Positions 52,120 through 60,589 of a stretch of DNA of 64,000 nucleotides are shown here, piece after piece; the stretch's first letter is position 1, and each line of letters starts with the position of its first letter. Source of the stretch: Streptomyces sp. B21-083 (GTDB lineage Bacteria > Actinomycetota > Actinomycetes > Streptomycetales > Streptomycetaceae); contig NZ_JARUND010000001.1 in the NCBI RefSeq assembly GCF_036898825.1, positions 1,860,001 to 1,924,000 of the forward strand, in the 5' to 3' direction. Made by a program: the position numbers and the translations under genes. A model generated the notes under the pieces. That model was not told the DNA's origin, searched no databases, and was given only the letters and a program-made list of their open reading frames with translations.

Positions 52120-52376
52120 GGGTGTCCCCCGTGTCTGGATGCACGACTGTGCATGGGTTCGCGTTGCTGGGTGATGTCGGATGTCGCCGCGCCGGGTGGT
52201 CGGTCCGGCAGCGGTCGGTGCGACGTCCACAGCATCGGCCGCCAGCCGGGGCAACCGCAACCGGCGACACGCGATGCGCGACGGTGGAACCATCCCATCC
52301 CCTCTGACGTGCAGGTATATGGAGTGCCTGGGATGGCTTTTCGGGACGCGTGGATCAGAAGAGGACGGGGTCGGGT

Positions 52377-53636
52377 GTGTCGACGTACGACGACGTGGCG
52401 GAGTTCGCGGCGCTGCTGACGCGGCTGAAGGAGCGTACGGACCGCAGTTACGGCTCACTGGCCCGACGGCTGGCCATGAACCCCTCCACCCTGCACCGCT
52501 ACTGCTCCGGCGACACGGTCCCCCTGGACTTCGCCCCGGTGGAACGGTTCGCCGCGCTGTGCGGGGCGTCGCCGGAGGAACGCGTGGAACTGCACCGCCG
52601 GTGGATCCTGGCGGTGGCGGCACGGCAACGGCCACGTACGCCCGCGGAACCGGGTACGCCGACGGAACCGCGTACGTCCGTGGAGCCTCGTACGTCCGTG
52701 TCGCCGCGTACGTCCGTGTCGCCGCGTACGTCCGTGGAGCCGGGCAGGTTCGCGGAGCCGGGCACATCCCCCGCAGCGGTCACGTCCGTTGCGGGGGACG
52801 CCTCCGAGGTGCCGGCCGTCCCGGACGTGTCCTCCTCCGCCGCCGGCCGTCCCCCGGCCCGCCGCCCCTGGTACCGCCGACGTCGGATCGCGGTCACCAC
52901 GACCATGGCCGGCACCCTCCTCGCCACCCTGGGCACGCTGGGCGGTCTGTCGGCACTTTCCACGGACCGATCCCCGTCCAAGGCGTCCCCGAGCCCGTCC
53001 CGTTCCCCCGTCAAAACCACTCCCGCGCCGATCACCTGGACCGCGAACTCCCAGTCCTGGACGCTCGGTTGCGGCCACGACTACGTCATCGCCAAGTCAC
53101 CGCGGCAGGTCCCTCCGCCGCCGGCCGCGCAGGACGCCGCTCCCTGGGCGGCGAGCCAGCACGCGGTGCACGGAGGCGACACCAACGTCGAGATCTCGGT
53201 GCAGGGGCGGACCTCGACGGCCGTGGTCCTGGAGGAGCTCCGGGTCCGGGTGGTCGGGCGCGACGATCCCGCCGAGGGCACCGTCTACTCCATGGACCAG
53301 GGCTGCGGCGGCTCGATCACTCCCCGGTCCTTCTCCGTCGACCTCGACAAGGACAGGCCCGTCGCCCGCTCGGTGGCCGGGAGTGACGTCGGGACGCCGA
53401 TCCCGGCGGTCCGCTTCCCCTACCGCGTCTCCGCCCAGGACCCGGAGGTCCTGCTGGTCAACGCCCGGACGGTGGCCTGCGACTGCCGCTGGTACCTGGA
53501 ACTCGACTGGTCCTCCCAGGGCCGCACCGGCACCGTCCGCATCGACGACGCCGGACGCCCGTTCAGGACCAGCGGCATCAAGGGGCTGCCCCGCTACTGG
53601 TACTCGACGCGCGAGTGGACCCCCCGCACCGACTGA
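52377..53636 (+). CDS. Membrane-anchored XRE-type HTH regulator
   Basis: A protein of about 419 residues. Residues about 1-65 form an XRE/Cro-type helix-turn-helix (FAALLTRLKERTDRSYGSLA, RRLAMNPSTLHRYCSGD). A Pro/Thr/Glu-rich linker with an 18-bp-encoded repeat (EPRTSV, SPRTSV) follows, then a basic stop-transfer stretch (RRPWYRRRR) and one transmembrane segment (IAVTTTMAGTLLATLGTLGG). The C-terminal about 220 residues would be extracellular and contain paired Cys (LGCGHDYVI, DQGCGGSI, VACDCRWYLELDW). The design suggests direct signalling from outside to DNA. GTG 52377 is preferred to GTG 52350. It is divergent from two secreted-protein genes. Confidence 0.8.
   Translation: MSTYDDVAEFAALLTRLKERTDRSYGSLARRLAMNPSTLHRYCSGDTVPLDFAPVERFAALCGASPEERVELHRRWILAVAARQRPRTPAEPGTPTEPRTSVEPRTSVSPRTSVSPRTSVEPGRFAEPGTSPAAVTSVAGDASEVPAVPDVSSSAAGRPPARRPWYRRRRIAVTTTMAGTLLATLGTLGGLSALSTDRSPSKASPSPSRSPVKTTPAPITWTANSQSWTLGCGHDYVIAKSPRQVPPPPAAQDAAPWAASQHAVHGGDTNVEISVQGRTSTAVVLEELRVRVVGRDDPAEGTVYSMDQGCGGSITPRSFSVDLDKDRPVARSVAGSDVGTPIPAVRFPYRVSAQDPEVLLVNARTVACDCRWYLELDWSSQGRTGTVRIDDAGRPFRTSGIKGLPRYWYSTREWTPRTD
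52671..52742 (+). repeat. 18-bp tandem repeat in the linker of the HTH membrane protein
   Basis: CGTACGTCCGTG recurs at 52671, 52689, 52707 and 52725, an 18-bp period with variable last third (GAGCCT or TCGCCG). It encodes repeated RTSV(E/S)P hexapeptides between the DNA-binding and membrane parts. A copy-number change would keep the frame. Confidence 0.85.
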
Positions 53637-53669
53637 GCAGCCCCTTCCCCCCTAGCTCGGCCCGCTCTG

Positions 53670-55406
53670 TCACGTCTCCCAGACGGCGGCGGCCGTACGG
53701 TCGTCCGCGTAACCCTTGACCCGTACCTGGGTGTCCGCGAGGAACGCGGCGAGGCCGGGCGGGGGGCCGCCGGACCACCGTCCCGTGAGGTACTCGCACA
53801 GCTCGGGCTCGCCGCGCAACGGATCGGCCAGGCCGCCGGTGCACAGCAGGAGCGCGTCCCCGGGACGGGCGACGGAGGCACGGAAACGGAAGGGTTCGCG
53901 GGGCGGTTCGGGGGCGGGCTCGTACGGGCTCGGAGGTGTCGTGATCTGAAGGTCCATGGTGAGCCGGTCCCCGTCCGGGGTCTCGTGCGGCGGCGAACCG
54001 AAGCCGACGACGGGCTCACCGGCCGGGATCTCGGTGACCCGTGGTTCGATGTCCTGCCACTCGCCGTCCCGGAGCCGGAACAGTCCGCCCGCGCCGACGC
54101 CGAAGAAGACGCGCGTACGGCAGTCGGGATCGGCGGGGAGCAACAGGCAGCGCAGGCCCGCGGTGTACTCCTCGGGTTCGATGCCCTGCTCGGCGGCGCT
54201 CGCGCGGAGCTTGCCCAGGCTGCGGTCGGTGAGCCGGTGCAGCCCCGACTTGAGGTCACCGCGCCGGGCGGCACGGAGATCCTCGGCGAGCCGTACATGG
54301 CTGCGCCCCACCGCGCGCCCGATCCACTGACAGGCCTCGGCGGCGGCCCGGTGCGCGCCGGGCGTGGCACGGGCGCCGGTCGCCATGGCGATGAGGACGA
54401 GCGCGTGTTCGCCCGATCCGAAACGGGCGGTGAGGAGCGAGTCGCGGCGGGGCTCGCCCCGGAAACGCGCCGAGTCGCCGCGCAGGGAGACCGCCCGGAG
54501 CGTGCAGGCTCCGTACTGCGCCCCGTCGAGCACGGTGTCGGCGACGAGGTCTCCCAGGTCGTCGGGGTCGGCGAGCGGGAGGACGGTGGGTTCGGGCGCG
54601 TAGGTGGGGGGACCGGAGCCGACGTGATCGACGCCGCGCGGAGGCCCGTCGACGGTGAGGGCGGAGATCTCCCGAGGGACGGCGGTACCGAGGACGGGGG
54701 CCCGGAGCGGGGAGGAGTCGGCCGGGAAGCCGTCCTGGACAAAATCGCCGGGGACCGCGTCGCGCGGGGGAACGGCCGTCGGGGTGGTCCAGGCGGCGCG
54801 CTTCATCTCGGGGTCTGCCACCTGGGCGCTCTCACCGGTCGGCCCGGCGCCCCCGTCCACGAACGCGGCACCGAACGCGGGTGGCTGCCCTTTGTCGCGG
54901 AAACCCGCGGGCTTGGGGCCCGGCGGGAAGCTCGCGGGACCCGGCGGCATGGCGGGCGGCGGCTCCCAGGGGGCGCGGGGCCGCCCGGAACCGCTGCTCC
55001 GAGGCGTGTCCCGTGTCCCGTAGGGGACCTCACCGCGCGGTTGCGGAAAGACCGGAGGGGACACGGGCGCCGGAGGGGACACGGGCCGCGCCGGCGGTGG
55101 CGGCAGTGGAGGCAGCTGCGGCGGGGCCCCCGCGCCCAGGTCGTCCCACTCATCGGAGGCCCCGGAGGCCTCGGAGGCACGAGGGGCATCCCCCGACACG
55201 GTCTCGCGCCCGAACACCGCGTCTCCCCCGGCCCGCTCCGGAACCGCGTCGCCCTGCGCGCCGTCGACCGTGCCCGACGCCGAGGCGAACCGGTCGTCCA
55301 GGGAGTCGCCCGCGGCCGTGGGCCCGGTGTCCTCGGTGGAGTCGTCGTACAACTGCCCCCACCAGTCGTCCTCGTGACCGGTGGACCTCTCCCCCTGCTG
55401 GCTCAT
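53670..55406 (-). CDS. PP2C-like protein with degenerate metal sites
   Basis: A protein of 578 residues. The first about 300 residues are a low-complexity Pro/Gly/Asp/Ser-rich tail. The C-terminal part is a PP2C-like domain: SLRGDSARFRGEPRRDSLLT, then LVLIAMATGARATPGAHRAA where active PP2C enzymes have an Asp-Gly metal motif, LLLCTGGLADPL where they have (S/T)DG, and a last DDRTAAAVWET that keeps the Asp. Two of the metal-binding Asp positions thus read Thr and Gly. It may be a pseudophosphatase. The ATG at 55406 starts MSQQGERSTGHEDDWWGQLY; longer frames into 56504 are antisense artefacts. It is convergent with the HTH membrane gene. Confidence 0.72.
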   Translation of the reverse strand: MSQQGERSTGHEDDWWGQLYDDSTEDTGPTAAGDSLDDRFASASGTVDGAQGDAVPERAGGDAVFGRETVSGDAPRASEASGASDEWDDLGAGAPPQLPPLPPPPARPVSPPAPVSPPVFPQPRGEVPYGTRDTPRSSGSGRPRAPWEPPPAMPPGPASFPPGPKPAGFRDKGQPPAFGAAFVDGGAGPTGESAQVADPEMKRAAWTTPTAVPPRDAVPGDFVQDGFPADSSPLRAPVLGTAVPREISALTVDGPPRGVDHVGSGPPTYAPEPTVLPLADPDDLGDLVADTVLDGAQYGACTLRAVSLRGDSARFRGEPRRDSLLTARFGSGEHALVLIAMATGARATPGAHRAAAEACQWIGRAVGRSHVRLAEDLRAARRGDLKSGLHRLTDRSLGKLRASAAEQGIEPEEYTAGLRCLLLPADPDCRTRVFFGVGAGGLFRLRDGEWQDIEPRVTEIPAGEPVVGFGSPPHETPDGDRLTMDLQITTPPSPYEPAPEPPREPFRFRASVARPGDALLLCTGGLADPLRGEPELCEYLTGRWSGGPPPGLAAFLADTQVRVKGYADDRTAAAVWET

Positions 55407-55697
55407 GCCCCCAATTGTCCACCGGATGGGCCGCTTGAAAACGGGGCATCCGGAAAATCCGGCGGGGTGTTCCGTCGTGAACGGCGTGTTCGACGGCGTG
55501 TCGGATGACGTGACGAACTCCTGTACGAAAACAAGTCCCGGGCGGCCCCACCCCCCACGGGAGAGCCGCCCGGCGACGCCGGGGTGACCTGTGCCGGTCC
55601 ACCGCGACCCGAGTGTGACCGGTCCACCTTGGGTTCCGCTGTGCCTGGCCTCTTCCCCTGACCTGCGACTTCCCCCGTTCTCCGGCACGCTGGTCAG

Positions 55698-56180
55698 ATG
55701 GGAGCGTGGGATCTCCTGCTGATCGGCCTGGTCATGCTGTTCGGTCTGTGCGGAGTTCTGGTGCCCGGGGTGCCGGGGTCGTGGCTCGTGTGGGCCGCGG
55801 TGCTGTGGTGGGCGATGAAGGATCCACAGGCGGTCTCCTGGTGGGTGCTGGTGGGCGCGACGGTCGTCCTGTTCCTGTCCCAGGTGATCCGCTGGCGGCT
55901 GCCCCCGCGTCGGCTGCGTGCGGGCGGCGCCACCCGCCGAATGGCGGTCTACGCCGGAGCCGGCGCCCTTCTCGGCTTCTTCCTGCTGCCCGTGCTCGGC
56001 GCGTTCCCCGGCTATGTGGGCGGCGCCTATCTCCACGAGCGGCTGCGGCTCGGCCGGCGCGCCGAGGCGGTGGCGGCGGTACGGAGGGTGATGCGGGCGG
56101 GCGGCACCAGCGTCTTCATCGAACTCTTCACCTGCCTGCTGATCACTGGAGCGTGGATCGGCGCCACCCTCTGGGGCTGA
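55698..56180 (+). CDS. DUF456 membrane protein
   Basis: A protein of 160 residues with about four hydrophobic segments: WDLLLIGLVMLFGLCGVLVP, WLVWAAVLWWAM, WWVLVGATVVLFLSQVI and AVYAGAGALLGFFLLPVLG. The glycine-rich GLCGVLVPGVPGSWLVW and the C-terminal FIELFTCLLITGAWIGA match the DUF456 family of small inner-membrane proteins. Function unknown. It is divergent from the PP2C-like gene (about 290 bases between starts) and convergent with the SGNH hydrolase gene. Confidence 0.85.
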   Translation: MGAWDLLLIGLVMLFGLCGVLVPGVPGSWLVWAAVLWWAMKDPQAVSWWVLVGATVVLFLSQVIRWRLPPRRLRAGGATRRMAVYAGAGALLGFFLLPVLGAFPGYVGGAYLHERLRLGRRAEAVAAVRRVMRAGGTSVFIELFTCLLITGAWIGATLWG

Positions 56181-56281
56181 TCCATCGGATCTCTCTCGCC
56201 TCCTCGTTCCGTCGTCCTGCCTCTCCTGGACGCCTGACAACGCGCACGGGCCCGTGACCCGCCTTACCGGCCTCCGGCGCC

Positions 56282-57565
56282 TCACAGGCTCCTGAGGTCG
56301 GCCAGGTCGATCGTGTCGGCCATGGCCCGCATACCGGCGTCGTTGAAGTGGAGGTGGTCGCCGGAGTCGTAGGCGGCGCGCATACGGTGCGGGAACGCCG
56401 GGTCGCGGACGACGGCGTCGAAGTCGACGACCGCGTCGAAGATGCCACCGGTGCGGATGAAGGTGTTCACGTCCCGGCGTACGGCTTCGCGAACCTCGCT
56501 CCACTGCGCGTAACCGCCGTACGGCGTGATGGTGGCGCCGATGACGCGGATGCCCTGGGCGTGGGCGCGGGTCACGAGCGACTTGTAGGCCTCCTTGAAC
56601 GCGCTCGGGACGGTCTGTCCGGGGGTGCCGTTGATGTCGTTGATGGCCTCGAACACGATCAGCGCGCGCACGCCGGTACGCGAGAGGACGTCGGCGCCGA
56701 ACCGGGTCAGGGCGCGCGGGCCTACGCCGTCCAGGAGGACGCGGTTGCCGGAGATTCCCGCGTTGAGGACGCCGAGCCGGCGGGCCGGAGGCAGCGCGGC
56801 GAGCCGGTCGGCCAGCCGGTCGGGCCAGCGGCGGTTGGCGTCGGTGGTCGTGCCGCCGCCGTCGGTGAGGGAGTCGCCGAGCGCGACCACGCTGCCGGCG
56901 GCGGCTGCGTCGAGGACGTCCACACCGGTGACGTAGTACCAGGAGCTGAGGGTCTTGGTGTAGCCGTCACCGTCCACCATGGCGGCCCAATTGCCCTTTG
57001 TGGCAAGGAAGTTGGTCTGCTTGGCCGTACGGTGATAGGTCGCAGGACCGGAGTCGCCCGGGGTGTGGACCGTGACGAGCAGATTGGCGCCGGCCGGTAC
57101 CGCGAGCGTCACGGCGTCGGTGAACCGGTCCTCGCCCGCCGGGATCGTCACCGTGGGGGCGCCCGCGAAGGTGGCCGTACGCATCGAGCCGGGCACGGCG
57201 TCCGGGGTCTTCGGTTCGCCGGGTTCCTGGAGGGCGACGGTGACGGCGCCGAGGCGAAGGGGCTGGGTGCCGAGCCGGTTGGTGAGACGGACACGCAGGG
57301 CGCTGCCGCCGACGCTGAGGTGCAGGACGTTGCGGTAGGTGGCGTCGGGTCTGGCCGCGACGGTGCCGGAGGCGGCGGCCTCCCAGGTCCCGGTCCAGAC
57401 ACGGGGAACAGGCGTCTCCAGGACGGGCGGAGGGGAGAAGGAGGAAGGGGGAACCGGGGGCGGGACGGGGGTGCTTCCCGTGTCGGCTCTCGCCGCGGGC
57501 GGGGCGAGCGCCAGGGCGGTCACGAGGGCCGCGAGGATGTGCCGAACCATGATCGCGCGGGTCAT
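56282..57565 (-). CDS. Secreted SGNH/GDSL hydrolase
   Basis: A protein of 427 residues. A signal peptide (HILAALVTALALAPPAARA) is followed by a Pro/Ser-rich spacer. An N-terminal beta-rich domain (TGTWEAAASGTVAARPDATY, LRVRLTNRLGTQPLRLGAVT) precedes the GDSL hydrolase core. That core has block I VALGDSLTDGGG (Ser), block II region LNAGISGNRV, block III FEAINDING and block V SGDHLHFND (Asp/His). It would be exported and hydrolyse an ester, perhaps on a polysaccharide or lipid; substrate unknown. Start at ATG 57565 follows the signal peptide. Confidence 0.9.
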   Translation of the reverse strand: MTRAIMVRHILAALVTALALAPPAARADTGSTPVPPPVPPSSFSPPPVLETPVPRVWTGTWEAAASGTVAARPDATYRNVLHLSVGGSALRVRLTNRLGTQPLRLGAVTVALQEPGEPKTPDAVPGSMRTATFAGAPTVTIPAGEDRFTDAVTLAVPAGANLLVTVHTPGDSGPATYHRTAKQTNFLATKGNWAAMVDGDGYTKTLSSWYYVTGVDVLDAAAAGSVVALGDSLTDGGGTTTDANRRWPDRLADRLAALPPARRLGVLNAGISGNRVLLDGVGPRALTRFGADVLSRTGVRALIVFEAINDINGTPGQTVPSAFKEAYKSLVTRAHAQGIRVIGATITPYGGYAQWSEVREAVRRDVNTFIRTGGIFDAVVDFDAVVRDPAFPHRMRAAYDSGDHLHFNDAGMRAMADTIDLADLRSL

Positions 57566-57694
57566 GTGCGCATGGTTCCCCGGCCGGTCGGTCGTGCCAC
57601 CGCGATGTCACACCCATGGCGGCACGCACGTACGTTCGCACATACACCCGCGTTTCCGCTGCGCCTGCCGGGACGGCCGTGTTTGGCTTCCCGT

Positions 57695-58066
57695 ATGACC
57701 GAATTCAGCGCGGCCGAGCGTGCCTATCTGCGGACCCAGCGTCTGGGACGGCTGGCCACCGTCGACCCACAGGGCCAGCCGCAGGCGAACCCCGTCGGCT
57801 TCTTCCCGCAGGACGACGGGACGATCCTGATCGGCGGATACTCGATGGGCAGCACCAAGAAGTGGCGCAATCTGGAGAAGAACCCGAAGGTCGCGCTGGT
57901 CGTCGACGACGTGGTGAGCGTGCGCCCCTGGAAGGTGCGCGGCGTCGACATCCGGGGTGAGGCTGAACTCCTCACGGGGCCGCACGAGTTGGGCCCGCAC
58001 TTCAGCGACGAGGTGATCCGCGTCCACCCGAGGCGCATCCACAGCTGGGGCCTTGAGGAGGACTGA
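57695..58066 (+). CDS. PPOX-class F420-dependent oxidoreductase
   Basis: A small split-barrel flavin/F420-binding protein of 123 residues. Segments are YLRTQRLGRLATVDPQGQPQ, NPVGFFPQDDGTILIGGYSM, STKKWRNLEKNPKVALVVDD and RGVDIRGEAELL, typical of PPOX-class enzymes that use F420H2 in actinobacteria. The C-terminus HPRRIHSWGLEED is also typical. It would act as a dimer in the cytoplasm. Substrate unknown. The ATG at 57695 is chosen by family start. It is divergent from the SGNH gene and convergent with ogt, with only 12 bases between their stops. Confidence 0.88.
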   Translation: MTEFSAAERAYLRTQRLGRLATVDPQGQPQANPVGFFPQDDGTILIGGYSMGSTKKWRNLEKNPKVALVVDDVVSVRPWKVRGVDIRGEAELLTGPHELGPHFSDEVIRVHPRRIHSWGLEED

Positions 58067-58078
58067 GGGTCGTCACGG

Positions 58079-58603
58079 TCACGGGGTGAGCGGGACGCCC
58101 TCCAGGCCGAGCAGCTGGCGCTTGCGGTCGAGGCCGCCCGCGTATCCCGTGAGGGAGCGGTCCGCGCCGATCACCCGGTGGCAGGGCCGGACGACGAGCA
58201 GCGGATTGGCGCCGATCGCACCGCCGACGGCCCGTACGGCGGCCCTGGGGGCCCCGATCCGCGCGGCGATCTCGCCGTACGTCGTGGTCCTGCCGTACGG
58301 CACCGAGTCGACGGCGCTCCAGACCCGCTGCCGGAAGTCGGTCCCGGTGCTCCGCGACTCCAGCCGGAACTCGGTGAGTTCACCGGCGAAGTAGGCGGCG
58401 AGTTGTGCCTTCGCCGTCCGGAAGGGCCCGGGATCCTGCCGCCAGCCCTCCTCGGCACTCCGGACGCCGCGTCCGCCCTTCTGCCCGGGCACGGAGAGCG
58501 AGGTCAGCGCGCCCGACTCGTCGGCGGTCAGAAGGAGTTGACCGAGGGGACCGTCGAGGAAGGTCCAGTAGGTGGTCACGGGAGCGGCCGTAGGTGTCGT
58601 CAT
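58079..58603 (-). CDS. ogt: Methylated-DNA-protein cysteine methyltransferase
   Basis: A protein of 174 residues that repairs O6-alkylguanine by transferring the alkyl group to its own cysteine. The active-site motif is PCHRV in LVVRPCHRVIGADRSLTGYA, preceded by the helix-turn-helix PYGRTTTYGEIAARIGAP and AVRAVGGAIGANP. The N-terminal domain (YWTFLDGPLGQLLLTADESG) is of the usual Ogt type. The length fits. The ATG at 58603 is the first in the frame, the upstream region being the minisatellite flank. It lies beside rsgA on the same strand, but the minisatellite (58779-59081) separates them. Confidence 0.93.
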   Translation of the reverse strand: MTTPTAAPVTTYWTFLDGPLGQLLLTADESGALTSLSVPGQKGGRGVRSAEEGWRQDPGPFRTAKAQLAAYFAGELTEFRLESRSTGTDFRQRVWSAVDSVPYGRTTTYGEIAARIGAPRAAVRAVGGAIGANPLLVVRPCHRVIGADRSLTGYAGGLDRKRQLLGLEGVPLTP

Positions 58604-58778
58604 GGTGCGGGCTCCCGGTCGGCGGCGTACCTGGTGTTCTGGTCGGTCACGCTGTCCAGTCTGCGGTACGCGGGAAGGTCTCGCTGGCGGCTTTCCGACG
58701 CGACGTTCCCCACCGACACCGGCCGACATCTGAACCCCGTCCACCCCAGCACTCGCGGGACAAACACCCGCGGCCCGG

Positions 58779-59081
58779 CCGGGAGCCCACCCCACAGCCG
58801 GGGACCCGACCCACGGCGGGGAGCCCACCCCACAGCGGGGACCCGATCCACGGCGGGGAGCCCACCCCACGACCGGGAGCCCACCCCACAGCCGGGAGCC
58901 CACCCCACAGCCGGGAGCCCGACCCACGACCGGGAGCCCACCCCACAGCCGGGAGCCCACCCCACGACCGGGAGCCCACCCCACAGCCGGGAGCCCGACC
59001 CACGACCGGGAGCCCACCCCACAGCCGGGAGCCCACCCCACGACCGGGAGCCCACCCCACAGCCGGGAGCCCGACCCACGA
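58779..59081. repeat. Minisatellite: 16 copies of a 19-bp unit
   Basis: The unit is CCGGGAGCCCACCCCACAG with small variants; I count 16 complete copies, one of them 18 bp, giving 303 bp, and a further partial copy after 59081. From about copy 5 the variants follow a four-unit order, so a 76-bp higher-order period appears (copies 9-12 and 13-16 are identical). It sits in the gap between the rsgA stop and the ogt start on the same strand. All frames stay open because the unit lacks stop codons; nothing suggests that it is translated. Confidence 0.95.
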
Positions 59082-59129
59082 CCGGGAGCCCGGGGCAGCG
59101 CCCCGGGTCCCCGCCGCCCCGCCGCACTC

Positions 59130-60260
59130 CTAGCGCTGACGCCCCCGCTTCGCCTCCATCGCCGCCCTGCCCTCCGCCCCCTTCTTCTTCCAGTCCTTGC
59201 GGATCTCCGCCCGCAGTCGCGCGTCGGTCTTGGCGACGATGTACTGGTTCTCCCGCAGCAGCTTGCGGTAGCTGTCGAGGCGTCGCTCGGCCAGCGCGCC
59301 CGAGTCGACCGCGTCCAGCACCGCGCACCCGGGCTCCGCCGTGTGGGCGCAGTCCAGGAAGCGGCACCCGGCGGCCAGTTCCTCGATCTCGGCGAAGACC
59401 TGTCCGACGCCGGTACCGGCGTCCCACAGGCCGACGCCGCGCAGCCCCGGTGTGTCGATGAGGACGCCCCCGCCGGGCAGGGCGAGCAGGTTGCGGGTGG
59501 TCGTGGTGTGCCGGCCCTTGCCGTCGGCGTCACGGGTGGCCTGGACCTCCATGACGTCCACGCCGAGCAGCGCGTTCGCGAGCGTCGACTTGCCCGCACC
59601 GGACTGCCCGAGCAGCACGGCCGTACCGTCGGAGACGACAGCCGCGAGGACGTCGATGCCGTCGCCGTTGTTGGAGCTGACGGTGAGCACCGGCACCCCG
59701 GGCGCGGTGGCCTCCACGTCCTCGACGAGATACGAGAGGGTGGTCGCGTCCGGTACGAGGTCCGCCTTGGTGAGCACCACGACGGGCTGCGCACCCGATT
59801 CCCAGGCCAGCGCCAGGAACCGTTCGACGCGGGCGAGGTCGAGTTCCACGGCAAGTGACACGGCGACGATGGCGTGGTCGACGTTGGCCGCGAGGATCTG
59901 ACCCTCGGAACGCTTGGACGAGGTGGACCGTACGAACGCGCTCCGGCGGGGCAGATACGTACGGACGTACCGGGGATCGCCGGCCGGTTCGACCACGGCC
60001 CAGTCGCCCGTGCACACGACCCGAAGCGGATCGTGCGGGGTGACGAACGCGGTGTCGGCGCGCAGCACACCGTCCGCGGTGGCGACGTCGCACCGGCCGC
60101 GGTCGACGCGGATCACCCGCCCCACGAGCATCCCTTCGGCGGCGTAGGGGGCGAACTCGGCGGCCCAGGCGTCGTCCCAGCCGTAGGCGGCGAGCGCGGG
60201 AGACGAAGCGGATGACGGGGTGGAACGAGGTGAAGCAGATGAAGCCGAGAGCGAAGTCAA
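59130..60260 (-). CDS. rsgA: Ribosome small-subunit-dependent GTPase A
   Basis: A circularly permuted GTPase of about 376 residues that helps 30S subunit maturation. An OB-fold precedes the G domain, whose motifs come in permuted order: G4 TKAD, G1 GQSGAGKST, G3 DTPG. The C-terminal zinc-binding site C-x4-C-x-H-x5-C is seen in GCRFLDCAHTAEPGCAV. The C-terminus is basic (KKKGAEGRAAMEAKRGRQR). The first 25 residues, from a TTG start at 60260, are Ser-rich; the true start may be further in. A tiny ORF with a strong ribosome binding site lies upstream. The minisatellite follows the gene. Confidence 0.93.
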   Translation of the reverse strand: MTSLSASSASPRSTPSSASSPALAAYGWDDAWAAEFAPYAAEGMLVGRVIRVDRGRCDVATADGVLRADTAFVTPHDPLRVVCTGDWAVVEPAGDPRYVRTYLPRRSAFVRSTSSKRSEGQILAANVDHAIVAVSLAVELDLARVERFLALAWESGAQPVVVLTKADLVPDATTLSYLVEDVEATAPGVPVLTVSSNNGDGIDVLAAVVSDGTAVLLGQSGAGKSTLANALLGVDVMEVQATRDADGKGRHTTTTRNLLALPGGGVLIDTPGLRGVGLWDAGTGVGQVFAEIEELAAGCRFLDCAHTAEPGCAVLDAVDSGALAERRLDSYRKLLRENQYIVAKTDARLRAEIRKDWKKKGAEGRAAMEAKRGRQR

Positions 60261-60320
60261 GGGAGACCCTTCACAAGGGTGGCCCCGGCACGCGCACTTG
60301 GGCGCGAAGGAAGTGGAAGG

Positions 60321-60392
60321 TCAGCCGGTGGCCACGGAGGTGGACTTGATGAACTCCTGGATGCGGGCAACGCCCATCGCAAAGACAGTCAT
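60321..60392 (-). CDS. 23-residue ORF upstream of rsgA (possible leader peptide)
   Basis: The frame reads MTVFAMGVARIQEFIKSTSV then ATG, followed by TGA. It has one of the strongest ribosome binding sites in the window, GAGGAGG at 60402-60408, 9 bases before the ATG. It ends 60 bases upstream of the rsgA TTG on the same strand. It could be a translated leader controlling rsgA, or a small protein in its own right. There is no database match that I can name. Confidence 0.5.
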   Translation of the reverse strand: MTVFAMGVARIQEFIKSTSVATG

Positions 60393-60589
60393 CGGGTCAC
60401 ACCTCCTCGTATTCGCTCGATCGACGACGGCCGTGAACGGCTCGTGAAGGCCGTCCCGGAAAGCCCTCTCACTCTAGGCGCGCACCCGCTCTCGACGCCA
60501 CCCGATATCCGGCTGAACAACTGGGGCCCCACCAGCCGTAACTGATCAGTGTGGCGGTTGGGAGACCGCACCGAGCGAAGGAGCACACC

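Noticed and set aside
55407..56504. N-terminal extension of the PP2C-like gene
   Set aside because: The extension is antisense to the DUF456 gene; the ATG at 55406 gives a natural start.
58178..59461. ORFs reading through the minisatellite on both strands
   Set aside because: They exist only because the 19-bp unit has no stop codon; they join antisense of ogt and rsgA and have no domains.
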